Shown here one piece after another: positions 35,475 to 45,843 of a stretch of DNA of 64,000 nucleotides; within the stretch, counting starts at the first letter, position 1; every line of letters begins with the position of its first letter. Below the pieces are notes generated by a model. That model did not search any database. It saw only the letters and a program-made list of their open reading frames with translations, and had not been told where the DNA came from. The stretch spans positions 1,178,001 through 1,242,000 of the forward strand of contig JAHLKG010000006.1 of the NCBI GenBank assembly GCA_025526995.1, read 5' to 3'. The position numbers and the translations under genes are program-made. The stretch comes from Powellomyces hirtus (lineage: Eukaryota; Chytridiomycota; Chytridiomycetes; Spizellomycetales; Powellomycetaceae).

Positions 35475-35936
35475 CAACAGCAACAGCAGCTGGCAGTCGG
35501 ACAACATCAACAGCAACAGCAGCAACATGTCCATCCTGGTGTTCACTTGCCACAACACGACCGACACGGCTCCCAACAACACCTGTCGGTGTCATCACAC
35601 GGGGAACGGACTCTGACGCAAAGTCCCGCCGCCCGTTCCCGTCAACAACAGCAGGAGCACACCCACCACGTACTGTGCAAAGCGCTACTGGGCATCCAGC
35701 AAATCGATGATTGGAAAAAGTCTCCCTCACCGACATACAACACTGCGCTGAAAACAGTGCAACAACCTGTTCATTCAACGTCAACGCCCACTGTTCGGGT
35801 CGTGGTCAATGACCACGATCAGAGGCAACCGCAACATGCTTCCGTGGGCGGCGAGATTGCCAGTGGACCTGATGATCAAAACGTGCTGCGTTCACCTCAT
35901 GCGCAAGCTGCCCTGGCGCCGGATGAACAGCCGCCA

Positions 35937-35967
<31 letters not shown>

Positions 35968-36953
35968 AGCAGCAGCAGTACAATCACCGCGTGCAACGTG
36001 ACCCGCCGACATCCATAGCAGCATCAACCTTGTCAGCGGTGGAGCCAACAATGGCCTCCGCTGCTCAACGATTGTCGCCGTACCATCCCCCAACATGCGC
36101 CGCACCCGTAGCGCCGCCGCCGCAGCAATTCCAATACAACTACGCTCAACAACAGCTTCAACTCTCGCAGCAACAACAGTATCAACAGCTGCAACTGCAA
36201 CAGCGTCATTCACAACCACCCTCCTCTCAACACACACATCAACACCACCAGCATCAGCATACGCAACACCGGAATACGCACAACGGTCCCATCCGCAGCA
36301 CCACCACCAACACCCTCTTCCCCTCCAAACTCCATCACACGCCTCCGCCTCCGCCTCACCACCCACCACCACCACCTCACCAGCCTCCCCGGGAACGCAT
36401 CGTCACCATTGGCTTCACACCCGCCTTCCAACACCCCACGACCCTCCCGCCACCCCCTTCCGCGCAGCAGCAGTCCCGCTCCTATCCGGGATCGGGCGAA
36501 CCCTACTACAACAACCTGCGATTGCCCTGCTACGTCATGGGCGGCGGCGACCAGTACTATACGCCCGAAGACGATGGCGGGCTGGTCATGCACGCGACAA
36601 AGTCCAGCGCCCTCAACATCACCACGGGACACACACAGGAACAGCAGGCGAATGCGAAACATGACCAGCAGCAGCAGCCGCAGAACAGAGCAGCATCAGC
36701 CCCGACGCGGCTCCTCCCGCGACGCACGTTCCCGATGGCATCGTGGACCACCAACGAACACCAACACCAGCGTCAACAACTCGGCTCGGCTTCGGCAACC
36801 AAACATAAAGTCCGAACCGTGTGGCGCGCCCCGCCCCACAACAACCACCTCCCCATGCAAAACCCACAGGAACACCCACCAATGGACCCTGCGCGCGACA
36901 GGACTTGCTCGCACTCGCCCCACGCCCAGTCATCCGCGCCTCGCCAACCTTGA
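35343..36953 (+). CDS. Gln/His/Pro-rich protein of unknown function
   Basis: Uninterrupted 536-residue frame with a strong start context (AAAACCATGGC). Composition is dominated by Gln, Pro, His, Ser and Thr: a polyGln tract from a CAG/CAA run (about residues 34-50), a PPPPPPPP run (about 200-210), a second Gln-rich block and an HTPPPPPHH block. Less biased islands include RIVTIGFTPAFQHP, YYNNLRLPCYVMGGGDQYY and MASWTTNEHQHQ. No domain is recognised. Such composition is common in fungal transcriptional regulators and in proteins forming condensates, but that is inference. Undetected introns are possible because low complexity keeps frames open. Confidence 0.6.
35443..35490 (+). repeat. CAG/CAA polyglutamine microsatellite
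   Basis: Mixed CAG and CAA codons encoding about 16 consecutive Gln. Codon mixing stabilises the tract against slippage. Confidence 0.85.
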
Positions 36954-38090
36954 ATAAAATGTCCCCACGCACTCTTGTGCATAAATCCCACCCCGCCCCG
37001 CCCCCCCCCCCCCCCCGCCCGTTTTTGCATGGAGTTGACCCCTCCCCCCTCTTGTTTCTCTCTTCTGTCACTATCCTCTGAATTTCATAAATATATAACG
37101 GGACAGGCCCACACAAAACTCACACGCACACGCAAAAACCTGTCCTGTTTTCTTTTCTTGGCTTTTGAACAAAAAAAAAATGACGCTCGAGAATTTCACA
37201 CACACTGGCAGCTACTTAGATGGTGGGTTGGCATATGCAAATGCGGGGAATCGTTCCATGCGGGCTTTGCAGTTCGTTCCCGGTTCTGCATCTACAGTAT
37301 CCATCTACAATGCATCTGCGCGGTTCGTTCGGTACCATAGTTTCAACGGTACTATACCGCCGACGTCTGTACAGCATCGATACATCAACGACCCACAACA
37401 ACATTACCACCACGACCCAATCGCCGCGAGGACTTTACCACCCCCCCCGCCCCCCCCCCCCTCGTTTCGTTTCGATATTGCTCCAATACCCGCATCGGGT
37501 CGTCCATGTCAGAAAAGCTCTGGCTTACTGTAAATGTTGGAATCCCAACGCTGGATGGAACACGTGGGATCGGCGTGGGCAACAAACGTTTGGATCACGA
37601 CGACTTGACACGTTCCACAGTGCAGATCTCACGCAGAATCAAGGCCAGACATGAGAGGAGCATCTGTTTCGATATGTGATATACGCACCAAGGGAACTAC
37701 GGAACTACGTAACGGTCATACTTGCGAGATGGCGATCTGGGACAAACTGGTTGAGGCATCGCACCGGGATGGTTCAAACATTCCGGGCCATGTGGCGCGA
37801 CCACTGGCTTATAGAATCTCAGTTCTTGTCAACCGTGAGGACATTGTGTCTTCCCGGTTCAGTCATCTACTGCGGTTACAACCAATGTATAAGAACCTAT
37901 ATAGCTCTTGGGGGTTAACTCGTCTACTGTTGACGGCAGAACAGCGCTGGGGAGATGCACGTAGATGCAGTCATGTATTCAAGTCGTTAAGCCCCTTAAA
38001 ACATAGCGTTTCATGACGAGAGCTTCTTCCACTTGTGATGCACGGCAGACCTAGATCTGCGGCACACACAACCCTAACGACCGAACCGAC
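36954..38090. other. Intergenic stretch with two C-tracts
   Basis: C-runs at 37001-37016 and 37441-37460, otherwise no feature. Short frames around 37200-37650 lack support. Confidence 0.45.
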
Positions 38091-39143
38091 TCACCGGGGC
38101 GCCCAACCACTCGAAGTGTTATCTCTCCTCACCGTGCTCTCGCTGCAACATCGCCATCGCGACGACATGCACAGGCGTGGAGGGCTGAATCGCTGATACC
38201 GGTTGCTTGGTGACAGCGAGGCTGGATAGTTTGGCCGGATTGTTTCCACCAATTGGTTTGGTAGCGGGCTGTCAGTGATTTTGTCCACAATCGGAGAGTA
38301 GAACGGGTTGCAAGACGCGGGGGCGATATCAATCGACCCGGGGTACCTAGAGGATCTGCCAGCATAAACATCACCCCCCCGCGACGACCGAGAGAGTGGC
38401 GCCGACCCAGCACTTTCATAAACGAGTGGCATGGCGTTCATGCCACGGTGTCGCGGAGGTTCGCAGGGACCGTCTTGAGATGTTGACACACGTCGAGATG
38501 AGATCGCAGAGCGAGAGTTTCGGGCTGCTCGCCGGGCCCGTTGTTGCTTGATCCGATGTCGATCTCCAAGACGATGGTCCCCAAGGAGGGTCCCATACAA
38601 CAACAGATCCGCGGTCTCCCAATCATCCCAGGTGTGATGGCCGGCCGGATTGCGAGGGCCTGCGCCCGTGCGGGGGGACCGGCACGTTGACTCTGAGCAT
38701 ATCGCTTCGCTCACGAGGATCGGCCTTGGCGTGCGATGAGTCGGATCGACAACGACTCCATCTTCCCACACCGGGTCGCGCGGTCGGACAGCGTACCGTA
38801 ACGCCATGTTTGGACTGTGTGGCCGGGAGCAGCAGCACGTGTAGGATCTTGATGTCTGGACACGACGCGGCGACAGTGGCGCAAGAAGCGTGCGGATATC
38901 ACCCATTCGGGGTTCGCCCCGGTTCGGACTGTTCGAACGCGTTGATGTACAGTTGCGTGAGGCGCCGTTCACGATCAAACGGTACAGATCCGGTGGGGGA
39001 CAGGCGTCAGTGTCCATAATGAGGGGTGTGTAGAACACCGCGGGGGCATGTTCTACCAGCACCCTTGAGCAGAGCGCCGAATGATGGGACATAAGTGAAC
39101 TGGCTTCTAAATTTGCCAACGATGTAAAACTTGCCTGTACCAC
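38091..39143 (-). CDS. Unassigned 350-residue open frame
   Basis: A long minus-strand frame in an Arg/Ser/Pro-rich, fairly GC-rich stretch. It starts MVQASFTSLANLEASS and ends SSGWAPR. It has no recognised motif and contains many Arg and Cys, which can result from translating a GC-rich non-coding or wrong frame. It may be the 3' exon of a gene that also includes the Pro-rich frame 39107-39607. Low confidence. Confidence 0.2.
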   Translation of the reverse strand: MVQASFTSLANLEASSLMSHHSALCSRVLVEHAPAVFYTPLIMDTDACPPPDLYRLIVNGASRNCTSTRSNSPNRGEPRMGDIRTLLAPLSPRRVQTSRSYTCCCSRPHSPNMALRYAVRPRDPVWEDGVVVDPTHRTPRPILVSEAICSESTCRSPRTGAGPRNPAGHHTWDDWETADLLLYGTLLGDHRLGDRHRIKQQRARRAARNSRSAISSRRVSTSQDGPCEPPRHRGMNAMPLVYESAGSAPLSRSSRGGDVYAGRSSRYPGSIDIAPASCNPFYSPIVDKITDSPLPNQLVETIRPNYPASLSPSNRYQRFSPPRLCMSSRWRCCSESTVRRDNTSSGWAPR

Positions 39144-39607
39144 GACCGGGCGCCTCTGCCACGACCTCTGCTGGCGCTGTGGGATGGGTCCAAGTGGACA
39201 TAAGCGGGGATGAGATGGGGGGATGGGGGATAATAGTTGGGTGGCACTGGTGTTGTGTAGGTATGAAGCCTTGTCCGTAGGGCTGCGGTGGAGGTGGGTG
39301 GGGGCGGGTGCTGAGGATAGTGGGATGGGGGTAGGGGATAAAAGTGGGATGGGGGCAGGGTATAATAGTTGGGGGTTGGCATTTGCGTTGGCGGGATTGT
39401 GTGGGAGGGTCCGGGTATAGGACTAGGTGCCACTGGTGATGGTGTAGGCGGCATGAAACCGTGTCCGTCGGGCTGCGGTGGGGTTGGGGGCGGGTCGGTA
39501 AGGCTAGCGAGATGGGGCCGGGGGGGGGGGGGGTGTAATAGGTGGAGTGTTGCATTTGGCGTTTGCATTTGCAGAATCTGTCTAAGGGCAGCAACTTTGT
39601 AATTCAA
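39107..39607 (-). CDS. Unassigned proline-rich open frame
   Basis: A minus-strand frame with about 20 repeats of short Pro/Tyr/His words (PPSHFYP, PPSHYPQ, MPTPNYY) encoded by an imperfect tandem repeat. It opens with VAALRQILQMQTP, a short possible helix. The direct continuation of the frame upstream reads RHSDTQALNYK without a start. No homologue is recognised; it could be an exon of the 38.1-40.1 kb cluster. Confidence 0.25.
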   Translation of the reverse strand: MNYKVAALRQILQMQTPNATLHLLHPPPPRPHLASLTDPPPTPPQPDGHGFMPPTPSPVAPSPIPGPSHTIPPTQMPTPNYYTLPPSHFYPLPPSHYPQHPPPPTSTAALRTRLHTYTTPVPPNYYPPSPHLIPAYVHLDPSHSASRGRGRGARSWYRQVLHRWQI

Positions 39608-39712
39608 AGCCTGCGTATCAGAGTGTCGCCTACTAGAATCGGCGTCTGTAGCACAAGAGTCCCATTTCCGTTGGTGCAGGCTACCGTGGTCGATGTGCCG
39701 TCAGACCCCAGG

Positions 39713-40099
39713 CTAGAAGAAGAGGTCGCCATCACCGATCGATGTGGATAGAGGAGACGAGCCAGGTTCCGAAGCAGCCGATGTAGGAGGAGTCACATCG
39801 ATAAGTTCGGCATTCTTTCGTTGCTTCCGCCTCCCCTTGTGCCCTATGAAAACATCTTGAAAGAGACAAGTAACTGTGGTGACATGAACTGACGGAATGA
39901 ATTTAGGGATACCGTCGCTCCCTTGCCGCCGTAACCTCTTCCATAGAATGAAAGGGCCACTTTGCCAAAGCAAAACATCCCTCGGAACATTCGGATAGAA
40001 ATCATCCTTATGTATACATGGTAGGTTATCGGCGAAACTCAATAGTGGGCAATTTGAGACTTCATCCGGATTGTTGAACTCCATCGTTGGGGTCCTCAT
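39713..40099 (-). CDS. Unassigned 128-residue open frame
   Basis: MRTPTMEFNNPDEVS ... ends SIGDGDLFF. The stretch FYPNVPRDVLLWQSGPFILW and the basic KGRRKQRKNAEL look protein-like rather than compositional, and a Ser/Thr/Pro-rich tail follows. I cannot name a family. It may be the 5' exon of the same locus as the two frames to its left. Confidence 0.3.
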   Translation of the reverse strand: MRTPTMEFNNPDEVSNCPLLSFADNLPCIHKDDFYPNVPRDVLLWQSGPFILWKRLRRQGSDGIPKFIPSVHVTTVTCLFQDVFIGHKGRRKQRKNAELIDVTPPTSAASEPGSSPLSTSIGDGDLFF

Positions 40100-40491
40100 C
40101 CAGGATCATCGTCGGAGTTATATTCATATTTTTGTTGTGTCAACTGGCATTGTGTAAGGTTGTTGTGTGGGTGCGGATGGTTGTAGATAGGGTATCATAC
40201 TGGAAGCTGGCGATCGGTCAAGTAGGCTCCAACCCCACAAGAGTCCCAGAGAAGATACAGTACTACTCGCCTGCTCGCAATTTCATACACTATTGGCCGC
40301 AGTCTCTCGTGAAGAATACCAGATTTTCCGTTCAAGGTTTGGAGCGACGGGAGCATTATCATTAGGAAGGCCCACAGGCGGACAATGTCACGCCAAGTAC
40401 TTTATCAATGAAAGATCTGATTCAAAACTCCTGAATTACAACTCTATGAGGGGGGGAAGGACAAAGCCACAAATTTAGGCAGTAGCTCCAT
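40100..40491. other. Intergenic stretch, no gene seen
   Basis: 3' flank of GLN4; nothing supported. Confidence 0.35.
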
Positions 40492-42921
40492 TTAATTCTT
40501 GCCACTGTCCTCCTTCAACGTGACGGTGCGGTTGACGACGATTTTCTTTGCCGAAAGGTCCGAGTCCTTGTCCACGCAAAAGTATCCCGTTCTGAGGGCC
40601 TGGAACTTGTCTTCGACCTTCATCTGCTTGACGCCGACATCGGCGAGGGCGTTGGGAACGACGACAAGCGAGTGGGGGTTGATATCCGAGAGCCAGCCGC
40701 CGGGGGCGTTCTGGGGGTTTTCGTGCAGGAAGAGGTTCGAGTAGAGGCGAACTTCGATTTGGACGGGCGAGGTGTGTTTTGGCGAGTGCGCGACCCAGTG
40801 GATGTACGTCTTGGGTCGCTTTGCGGGTGTGGTGGAATCGTTTTCGTAGCGGGCCTTCACTTCGATGACTTTGCCGGCGGCATCCTTGACAACCTCCACC
40901 ACCGAAATCGGGTGGGTGATGTTGAGGAGACCGACCTGTTTGCCGGGGGTGAGGCGGTAAAAGTTGGGGTCGTCCTCTTCTCTAAAGTCGCTCTGTTCAA
41001 TGTAGATGGTGTTTGTGAAGGGGAGGACGCGGGAGCCCATGGAATCGTCGCGAGGCTTGTTGGCTACGGTAACTTCCTCAAGGTAGTCCGATGGGAGGTT
41101 GACGAGAGTGACCTTGAGGGGCTCGACGACGACCATGAGTCGCGGGGCGACGTCGTTGAGGTGTTCTCGAACAACATTTTCAAGACGGTCGGGGTGGATA
41201 GTGCTGTTGGCAGTGGTGACGCCGAGATCTCGGACGAATGCATTGACGGCTTCCGGGGTGAATCCACGTCGTCGGATGCCGACCATAGTGTACAATCGCG
41301 GGTCGTCCCATCCGCTGACCAGCTTTTCGTCCACCAGCTGCTTGAGCTTGCGCTTGGACATGACCGTGTAGGCGAGGTTCAGGCGCCCGTATTCCCACTG
41401 GACGGGTTTGTAGATCTCCAGGGCATCCACGAGCCAGTAGTAGGATTCGCGGGAGAGCGTGAACTCGGTGGTGCATAGTGAGTGGGTGATATCTTCAAAA
41501 GAATCGACCAAGCAGTGGGTAAAGTCATAGGTCGGGTATATGCACCATTCGTCGCCGGTTCGGTGGTGAGCGGATTTGAGGATTCGGTAGGCGACCAAGT
41601 CCCAGAACTGAGGATTCGGATTCTGCATGTCCATCTTCATGCGAAGGAATGCTTCTTTGGGTTCGTACTTTCCCTCCTTCATCTTCTGGAATTCGGCCAG
41701 GGATTCGGATATGGGGCGGTTGCGATGGACGCACTCCTTTCGTGGCCCACGGTCTTCGCCTCCGCGGTCGGCCTTGATCTGATCACCGGTGCAGTGGCAG
41801 ACGTACGCCTTGTCCTTTTCAATCAGCTCCACCGCCAGCTCGTACAACCGCTGGAAGTGGTCGGACGAGTATGTGATGGCATGCGGTGTGTAGCCCAGCC
41901 ACTGGACGGTTTCCAGGATGGAGTCAAAGTAGATTTTCTCCTCAGCGCCCGGGTTGGTATCGTCGTAACGCAGGTTCGTTATGCCGTTGTTGGCAGCCGC
42001 ATAGCCAAAGTTGACGTTGATGGCTTTGGCGTGTCCGATGTGGAGGAAACCGTTGGGCTCTGGTGGGAAACGGGTGATGACCTTGCCACCTGTTCGCTTC
42101 AGGTGCTCTTCCATGAGTTTGGGGTTGATCTGAGGGTTCTCTCCGGCCTTGTGCAGCTTGGCGAGTTCTCCCTCGAAAATGAAGCGTGTGCTTTTTGCAG
42201 CTTCTGCAACTCTGCTAACGGTTGGGCCGGTGCTCACCGCGGCGACCGCGGCCGCCTTGACGGGCTTGGCTGCTTTTTCTGCTGCTTTCTAGAGACGTGA
42301 ACTTTGACCGTCAGAACCCATTGATGCGATTTCGATATGCAAGCATGCCCCTACCTTTGCCTTTGGGTTGTCTCTCTCGTCTTTGGGACCCAGTACGGCC
42401 AGGATCTGCCTGTCCAGTTCCTCCTTGACGGCTAGCGCATTGGCCCAACGCAGGGATGCTCTCAGGGCACCCAGCAGCTGGCCGGTGACCTGGTAGCGCT
42501 TTTCATCGAGATCCTTCTTCTTGGAAGCAATGAGAGCCGCCACGGTGTCTCGGATGTCCTCGAGTGTGACGACCACTCCGACACCGCAGTCCACGTCGAA
42601 CGCGACATTGTTGATTGTGTCTCCGGCCTTTTCAGCGTGTTTAATTGCGGCGGTAACCTGGTCGTTGGAAGTGAGTTTTTTGTCCTGAATGGCCTTGGCA
42701 ATGTACGGCAGGTGCGGCAGGGCTTTGGGTGTTATGGTGGAAGCGAGGTGGTAGAAGAGGGCGCCGGTGGACTTCTCAACGGTGGTGCTGCTGCTGCCCT
42801 GTGCGCCGGCCGCGGAGATGACGGTGGAGAGGTTGGCCGATAGCTTTTTGTTTGCGGCGGTTTCCTTTGCCTTTGCGGCAGTGAGGCCAATGCTCTCGAA
42901 CAGGGCGGTCAGATCGTCCAT
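40492..42921 (-). CDS. GLN4: Glutaminyl-tRNA synthetase
   Basis: Two exons, 42921-42355 and 42288-40492 (66-nt intron, TCTAG acceptor), 787 residues. It charges tRNA-Gln with glutamine in the cytosol. The first 190 residues are the eukaryotic appended domain (GatB/YqeY-like, helical, aids tRNA binding), followed by a Lys/Ala-rich linker where the intron falls. The catalytic core has the HIGH box in FPPEPNGFLHIGHAKA and the KMSKS equivalent in VMSKRKLKQLV. CTTEFTLSRESYYWLVDAL and YDFTHCLVDSFEDITHSL are typical class I Gln/Glu enzyme sequence. The C-terminal beta-barrels bind the anticodon. Full length, no defects. Confidence 0.97.
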
Positions 42922-43463
42922 GATCAGCGGGGGTCGGCCTAAACTTTACAGAACAGTGAAGCGTTCAAAGTCGAATTGTTATCGCAGCCAAGTGAAGACA
43001 AGACAGACAGTTGCTGCGCAGTGGCGCGGTGGTTTTGAATGATCTCTCTCTCTCTCTGCGTCGCAAAGTGAACACCCCCCATTCGTAGCTTTCAGCTTTT
43101 GAGCCAGGTGTCCAGCCCTGCGTCGGTCCAGTCTGATGACACCGAAGGCCCTGCGGAACCCTGCAATGGTGCCACAATACGTCTGGATTTGTCTATCAAA
43201 GCCTTGAAGGACAAGTCTTGGAAGGTTGCTAATGTGGACATCATAGCCAAGCACCGGGCGCTCGCAAAAAGACCTGCTCCGACAAATCAATGATCAATTA
43301 CCATCACCAACACCACTTGTACTAATATTACTAGGTCCACCAGAATCTAGTCTAACGTTGCAGGTCTTGTAGTCGAAAATCCTTGCTGGAGTCGTCGAAC
43401 CGATACGCTTGACGGTATCACGGATGATCTTCTGGTGGGGACGTTGGCGCTAGCGACGTAGGT
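42922..43463. other. Boundary between gene region and AT-rich island
   Basis: GLN4 promoter on the left. An unrecognised open frame on each strand spans 42979-43293. GC falls to the right of about 43,300. Confidence 0.35.
43318..43360 (+). repeat. Possible diverged LTR-end fragment
   Basis: TGTACTAATATTACTAGGTCC followed by AATCTAGTCTA resembles the start of the gypsy LTR (TGTAACAATACTAGGTCC ... GTCTAGTCT). Only the first 35-40 bp match, so this is either an ancient LTR remnant or coincidence. Confidence 0.3.
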
Positions 43464-43940
43464 CTACTTTTTTGTCAGTGTTTGGATGTTAACCATGCCA
43501 GAGTAACGTCGAGGGGTTTTAATTTGCTTCCTGGTTGTAGCGCACAAAGTCCTCCTGAAGGTCGTATAGGTGTTACAAAGAATATTTCGCATCACTGGGA
43601 ACTCCTTTGCCAACAACGAGACTCGGTCCGTATCGTATTGACATTTAGGGAGTGGGACATCCACCCAGTTGTGTATGATATAGACATCTTCGTAGAGTCG
43701 TGCGCAAAGGTAGAACTTGACCGTGCCTCCGTTGACGTGAAAAAAGGGAATAACACCATCGTGATCCGGGTTTTTGTCGTGCATTGCGCAACTTTGCGCT
43801 TTTGATGCTTTCGCCAGATGAACTAAATCTTCCCTTGGATGGCAATGATGATCGGGGGCATCGTTTCCCGAGTTTTCGCCACACCCAAGCTCCACATTAT
43901 TGATATAACAAAGTGAAAGGGTAAGTAGGGGAATGCCCAA
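43464..43940 (-). CDS. Unassigned 158-residue open frame in AT-rich island
   Basis: Begins MGIPLLTLSLCYINNVELG and contains VIPFFHVNGGTVKFYLCARLY and RVSLLAKEFPVMRNILC, which read like a folded protein rather than random translation. Ends RYSGMVNIQTLTKK. No family recognised. It may be a decayed mobile-element or effector gene. Confidence 0.3.
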   Translation of the reverse strand: MGIPLLTLSLCYINNVELGCGENSGNDAPDHHCHPREDLVHLAKASKAQSCAMHDKNPDHDGVIPFFHVNGGTVKFYLCARLYEDVYIIHNWVDVPLPKCQYDTDRVSLLAKEFPVMRNILCNTYTTFRRTLCATTRKQIKTPRRYSGMVNIQTLTKK

Positions 43941-43951
43941 GAATGCGAGGT

Positions 43952-44236
43952 CTAAAGCGAGCTCATCGATATCGGTATGATTTCAAATTTTTTTGAGCAT
44001 GTCATTTGTGGTCGGAGCGAGAATTTCTGCTTGATTGAGGTTTTTGTTGAACTTATCATTCAATTCATTCAATGCGTTGTCAGATATGAAAGCGTGCACA
44101 CAAGGATCAGCAAAGTTTAGGATGCTCCACCATATGGAGTTGAAACGCCATTCTTCTTTTTTAGTTGGAATTGCTTGCACACTTTTAATGTGATTGAGCA
44201 CGGGTTTCCAAGAAGAGGCTTCGTAGGTAAGCCGCT
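43952..44236 (-). repeat. Direct duplication, copy 1
   Basis: About 285 bp that reappear at 44541-44816 with roughly 10 to 15 percent changes. The minus strand encodes the end of an unknown protein containing SSWKPVLNHIKSV, EEWRFNSIWWSILNFADP and ALNELNDKFNKNL. Confidence 0.8.
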
Positions 44237-44365
44237 TTGGCCCACAAAGTCTATGTTTCATTTTTTTCAAGGGCTTGAGGTGACAGCACTGACAACATTT
44301 TTTTTTTTTTCTTTTTTTTCTTTTTCCTCAAAAACATGCGAGATCTGACATGATTACTATCACTG

Positions 44366-44471
44366 ACATATCATTTTTTGGCATTTTTTTTGGCATTTTT
44401 GGCTTTGTTCACATTTCATTTTTTGGCATTTTTTTTGGCATTTTTGACTTTGTTCACATATCATTTTTTGC
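44366..44471 (+). repeat. 45-bp tandem repeat, 2.3 copies
   Basis: Units start at 44366, 44411 and 44456 (partial) with ACAT(A/T)TCATTTTTTGGCA. It lies between the two copies of the 285-bp duplication. Confidence 0.85.
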
Positions 44472-44540
44472 AATATCTCCCACATTCAAGACCAGGCACC
44501 GTTTTATTGATGCAATGCAGAATGTTTTAGAACCCAAGAT

Positions 44541-44816
44541 TTAAAGCAAGCTTACCAATATTAATATGATTTGAATTTTTTTTGAGCATGTCATTTGTGG
44601 TCGGAGCAAGAATTTCTGCTGAGGTTTTTGTTGAACTTATCATTCAATTCATTCAATGCGTCATCAGGTATGAAAGCGTGCACACAAGGATCAGCAAAGT
44701 TTAGAATGCTCCACCATGCAAGGTTGAAACGCCATTCTTCTTTTTTAGTTTAAATTGCGGGCACACTTTTAATGTGATTGAGCAAGAGTTTCCAAGAAGT
44801 GCCTTCGTCAGTAAGC
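44541..44816 (-). repeat. Direct duplication, copy 2
   Basis: Partner of 43952-44236. In this copy the frame is interrupted: after TSWKLLLNHIKSVPAI comes a TAA where copy 1 continues, so this copy is decayed. Confidence 0.8.
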
Positions 44817-45174
44817 ACCTTCGGGGCCGAGGGCTCTGATTTGCTATCAATCGGAGTGTTGACACAAGCACGTTTTGCCCCGTTGCATTTGCATTGACTT
44901 TGTCAGAGTCCACCTGCTTAATGGAGGTAGTCGCAGATTCTGCACTGGTTCTCGGCATTGCCTCATCACTGATGAGGAGAAAAAAGGACGCACTTCCTTT
45001 CATAATTCTGTCCCCTCCTAGAGAAATTTGTTTTGTTTTGTAAATGTTTTGAAACATGTTGGCGTTGTATGCCTTGAAGACACAAAAGTTTTTTGGACTG
45101 TAAAATATCAGTTCATCATACATCCATCGCAAGTCTGAGCGTGCCTTGGACGTAGTGAGTAAATGACAAGACAA
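44701..45174 (-). pseudogene. Decayed unknown gene in AT-rich island
   Basis: Open minus-strand frame starting MSCHLLTTSKARSDLRWMYD. Its 3' half shifts out of the frame that matches the duplicated block (VNTPIDSKSEPSAPKVLTDE lies in another frame), so at least one frameshift plus the TAA in copy 2 have broken the gene. Family unknown. Confidence 0.35.
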
Positions 45175-45588
45175 ATGACAAATTTTCCAAGAACATGATT
45201 AAAGAGAAATTAATCTCCTTCTGAATAAAGTTTGTGAGGAAGACATTTACAAATTCCAGTTTTGATCAATTACTCTTAATAATTTATTAATAATTTTGAG
45301 TGAACAAGGGTCTTGAAAATGTGAACAGTTTATTTTTTTTCATTTTATTTAATTCACATATATATATAAATTTTGCACCAAATTACTAAAAATATATCGA
45401 AAAAACTAAAATTTTATGGTTGAACAAATATGTTACAGAGTAACAAATTAATCAGAAATTTTTTTTGAATATTTTAATAAAATATGATGTTGAAAATTCT
45501 CCTTAATTAATCTGCTAAAAACTATCATGTCATGCAGAACAACAGTTTATTGTAAAGCACACAACAGAAATAGATTTACCAAAATTAA
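45175..45588. other. AT-rich spacer, no gene
   Basis: More than 70 percent A+T with many AATT and TTAATT words; sits directly beside the copia 5' LTR. Confidence 0.6.
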
Positions 45589-45827
45589 TGTTGGCATGTA
45601 CAGACTCTGTCATCGAGTCATAACTGCGCCATCGCAGGGCGTATCACGCAATCACGTGAACCCACGTGATCAACTCAGATATAAGTAGTTTTCCTTCCAT
45701 ACTTAAAATATCGGTGGGACTTTTCTCTTTTTCTCCAATAGAGCGGGATTAAGTTACTTTGTTGTTCTGCTCAGTCAACTACCCTAAAGCTTCCTCAACC
45801 ATCTACCCAGATACTCTCAGACCAACA
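45589..45827 (+). repeat. Copia 5' LTR (239 bp)
   Basis: Begins TGTTGG and ends CCAACA, a perfect 6-bp inverted terminus. Internal words CACGTGAACCCACGTGATC and a TATAAGTAG-like stretch near 45685 suggest the promoter. The flank is AT-rich (ATTAA before the LTR), but the matching target duplication is outside the window. Confidence 0.85.
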
Positions 45828-45841
45828 GGTTATAAGCCCTG
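45828..45841 (+). promoter_or_regulatory. Copia primer-binding site (half-tRNA iMet type)
   Basis: GGTTATAAGCCCTG abuts the LTR end. It lacks the TGG expected for a tRNA 3' CCA end. It instead resembles GGTTATGRGCCC, the complement of the initiator tRNA-Met anticodon loop used by Drosophila copia. Confidence 0.6.
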
Positions 45842-45843
45842 AA

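Noticed and set aside
38091..39143. Confident gene call for the 350-residue frame
   Set aside because: Arg/Ser/Pro-rich translation of GC-rich DNA without motif, conserved block or splice logic; kept only as a low-confidence entry.
40672..41478. 268-residue and similar plus-strand frames opposite GLN4
   Set aside because: Mirror frames of a highly conserved synthetase with all catalytic motifs.
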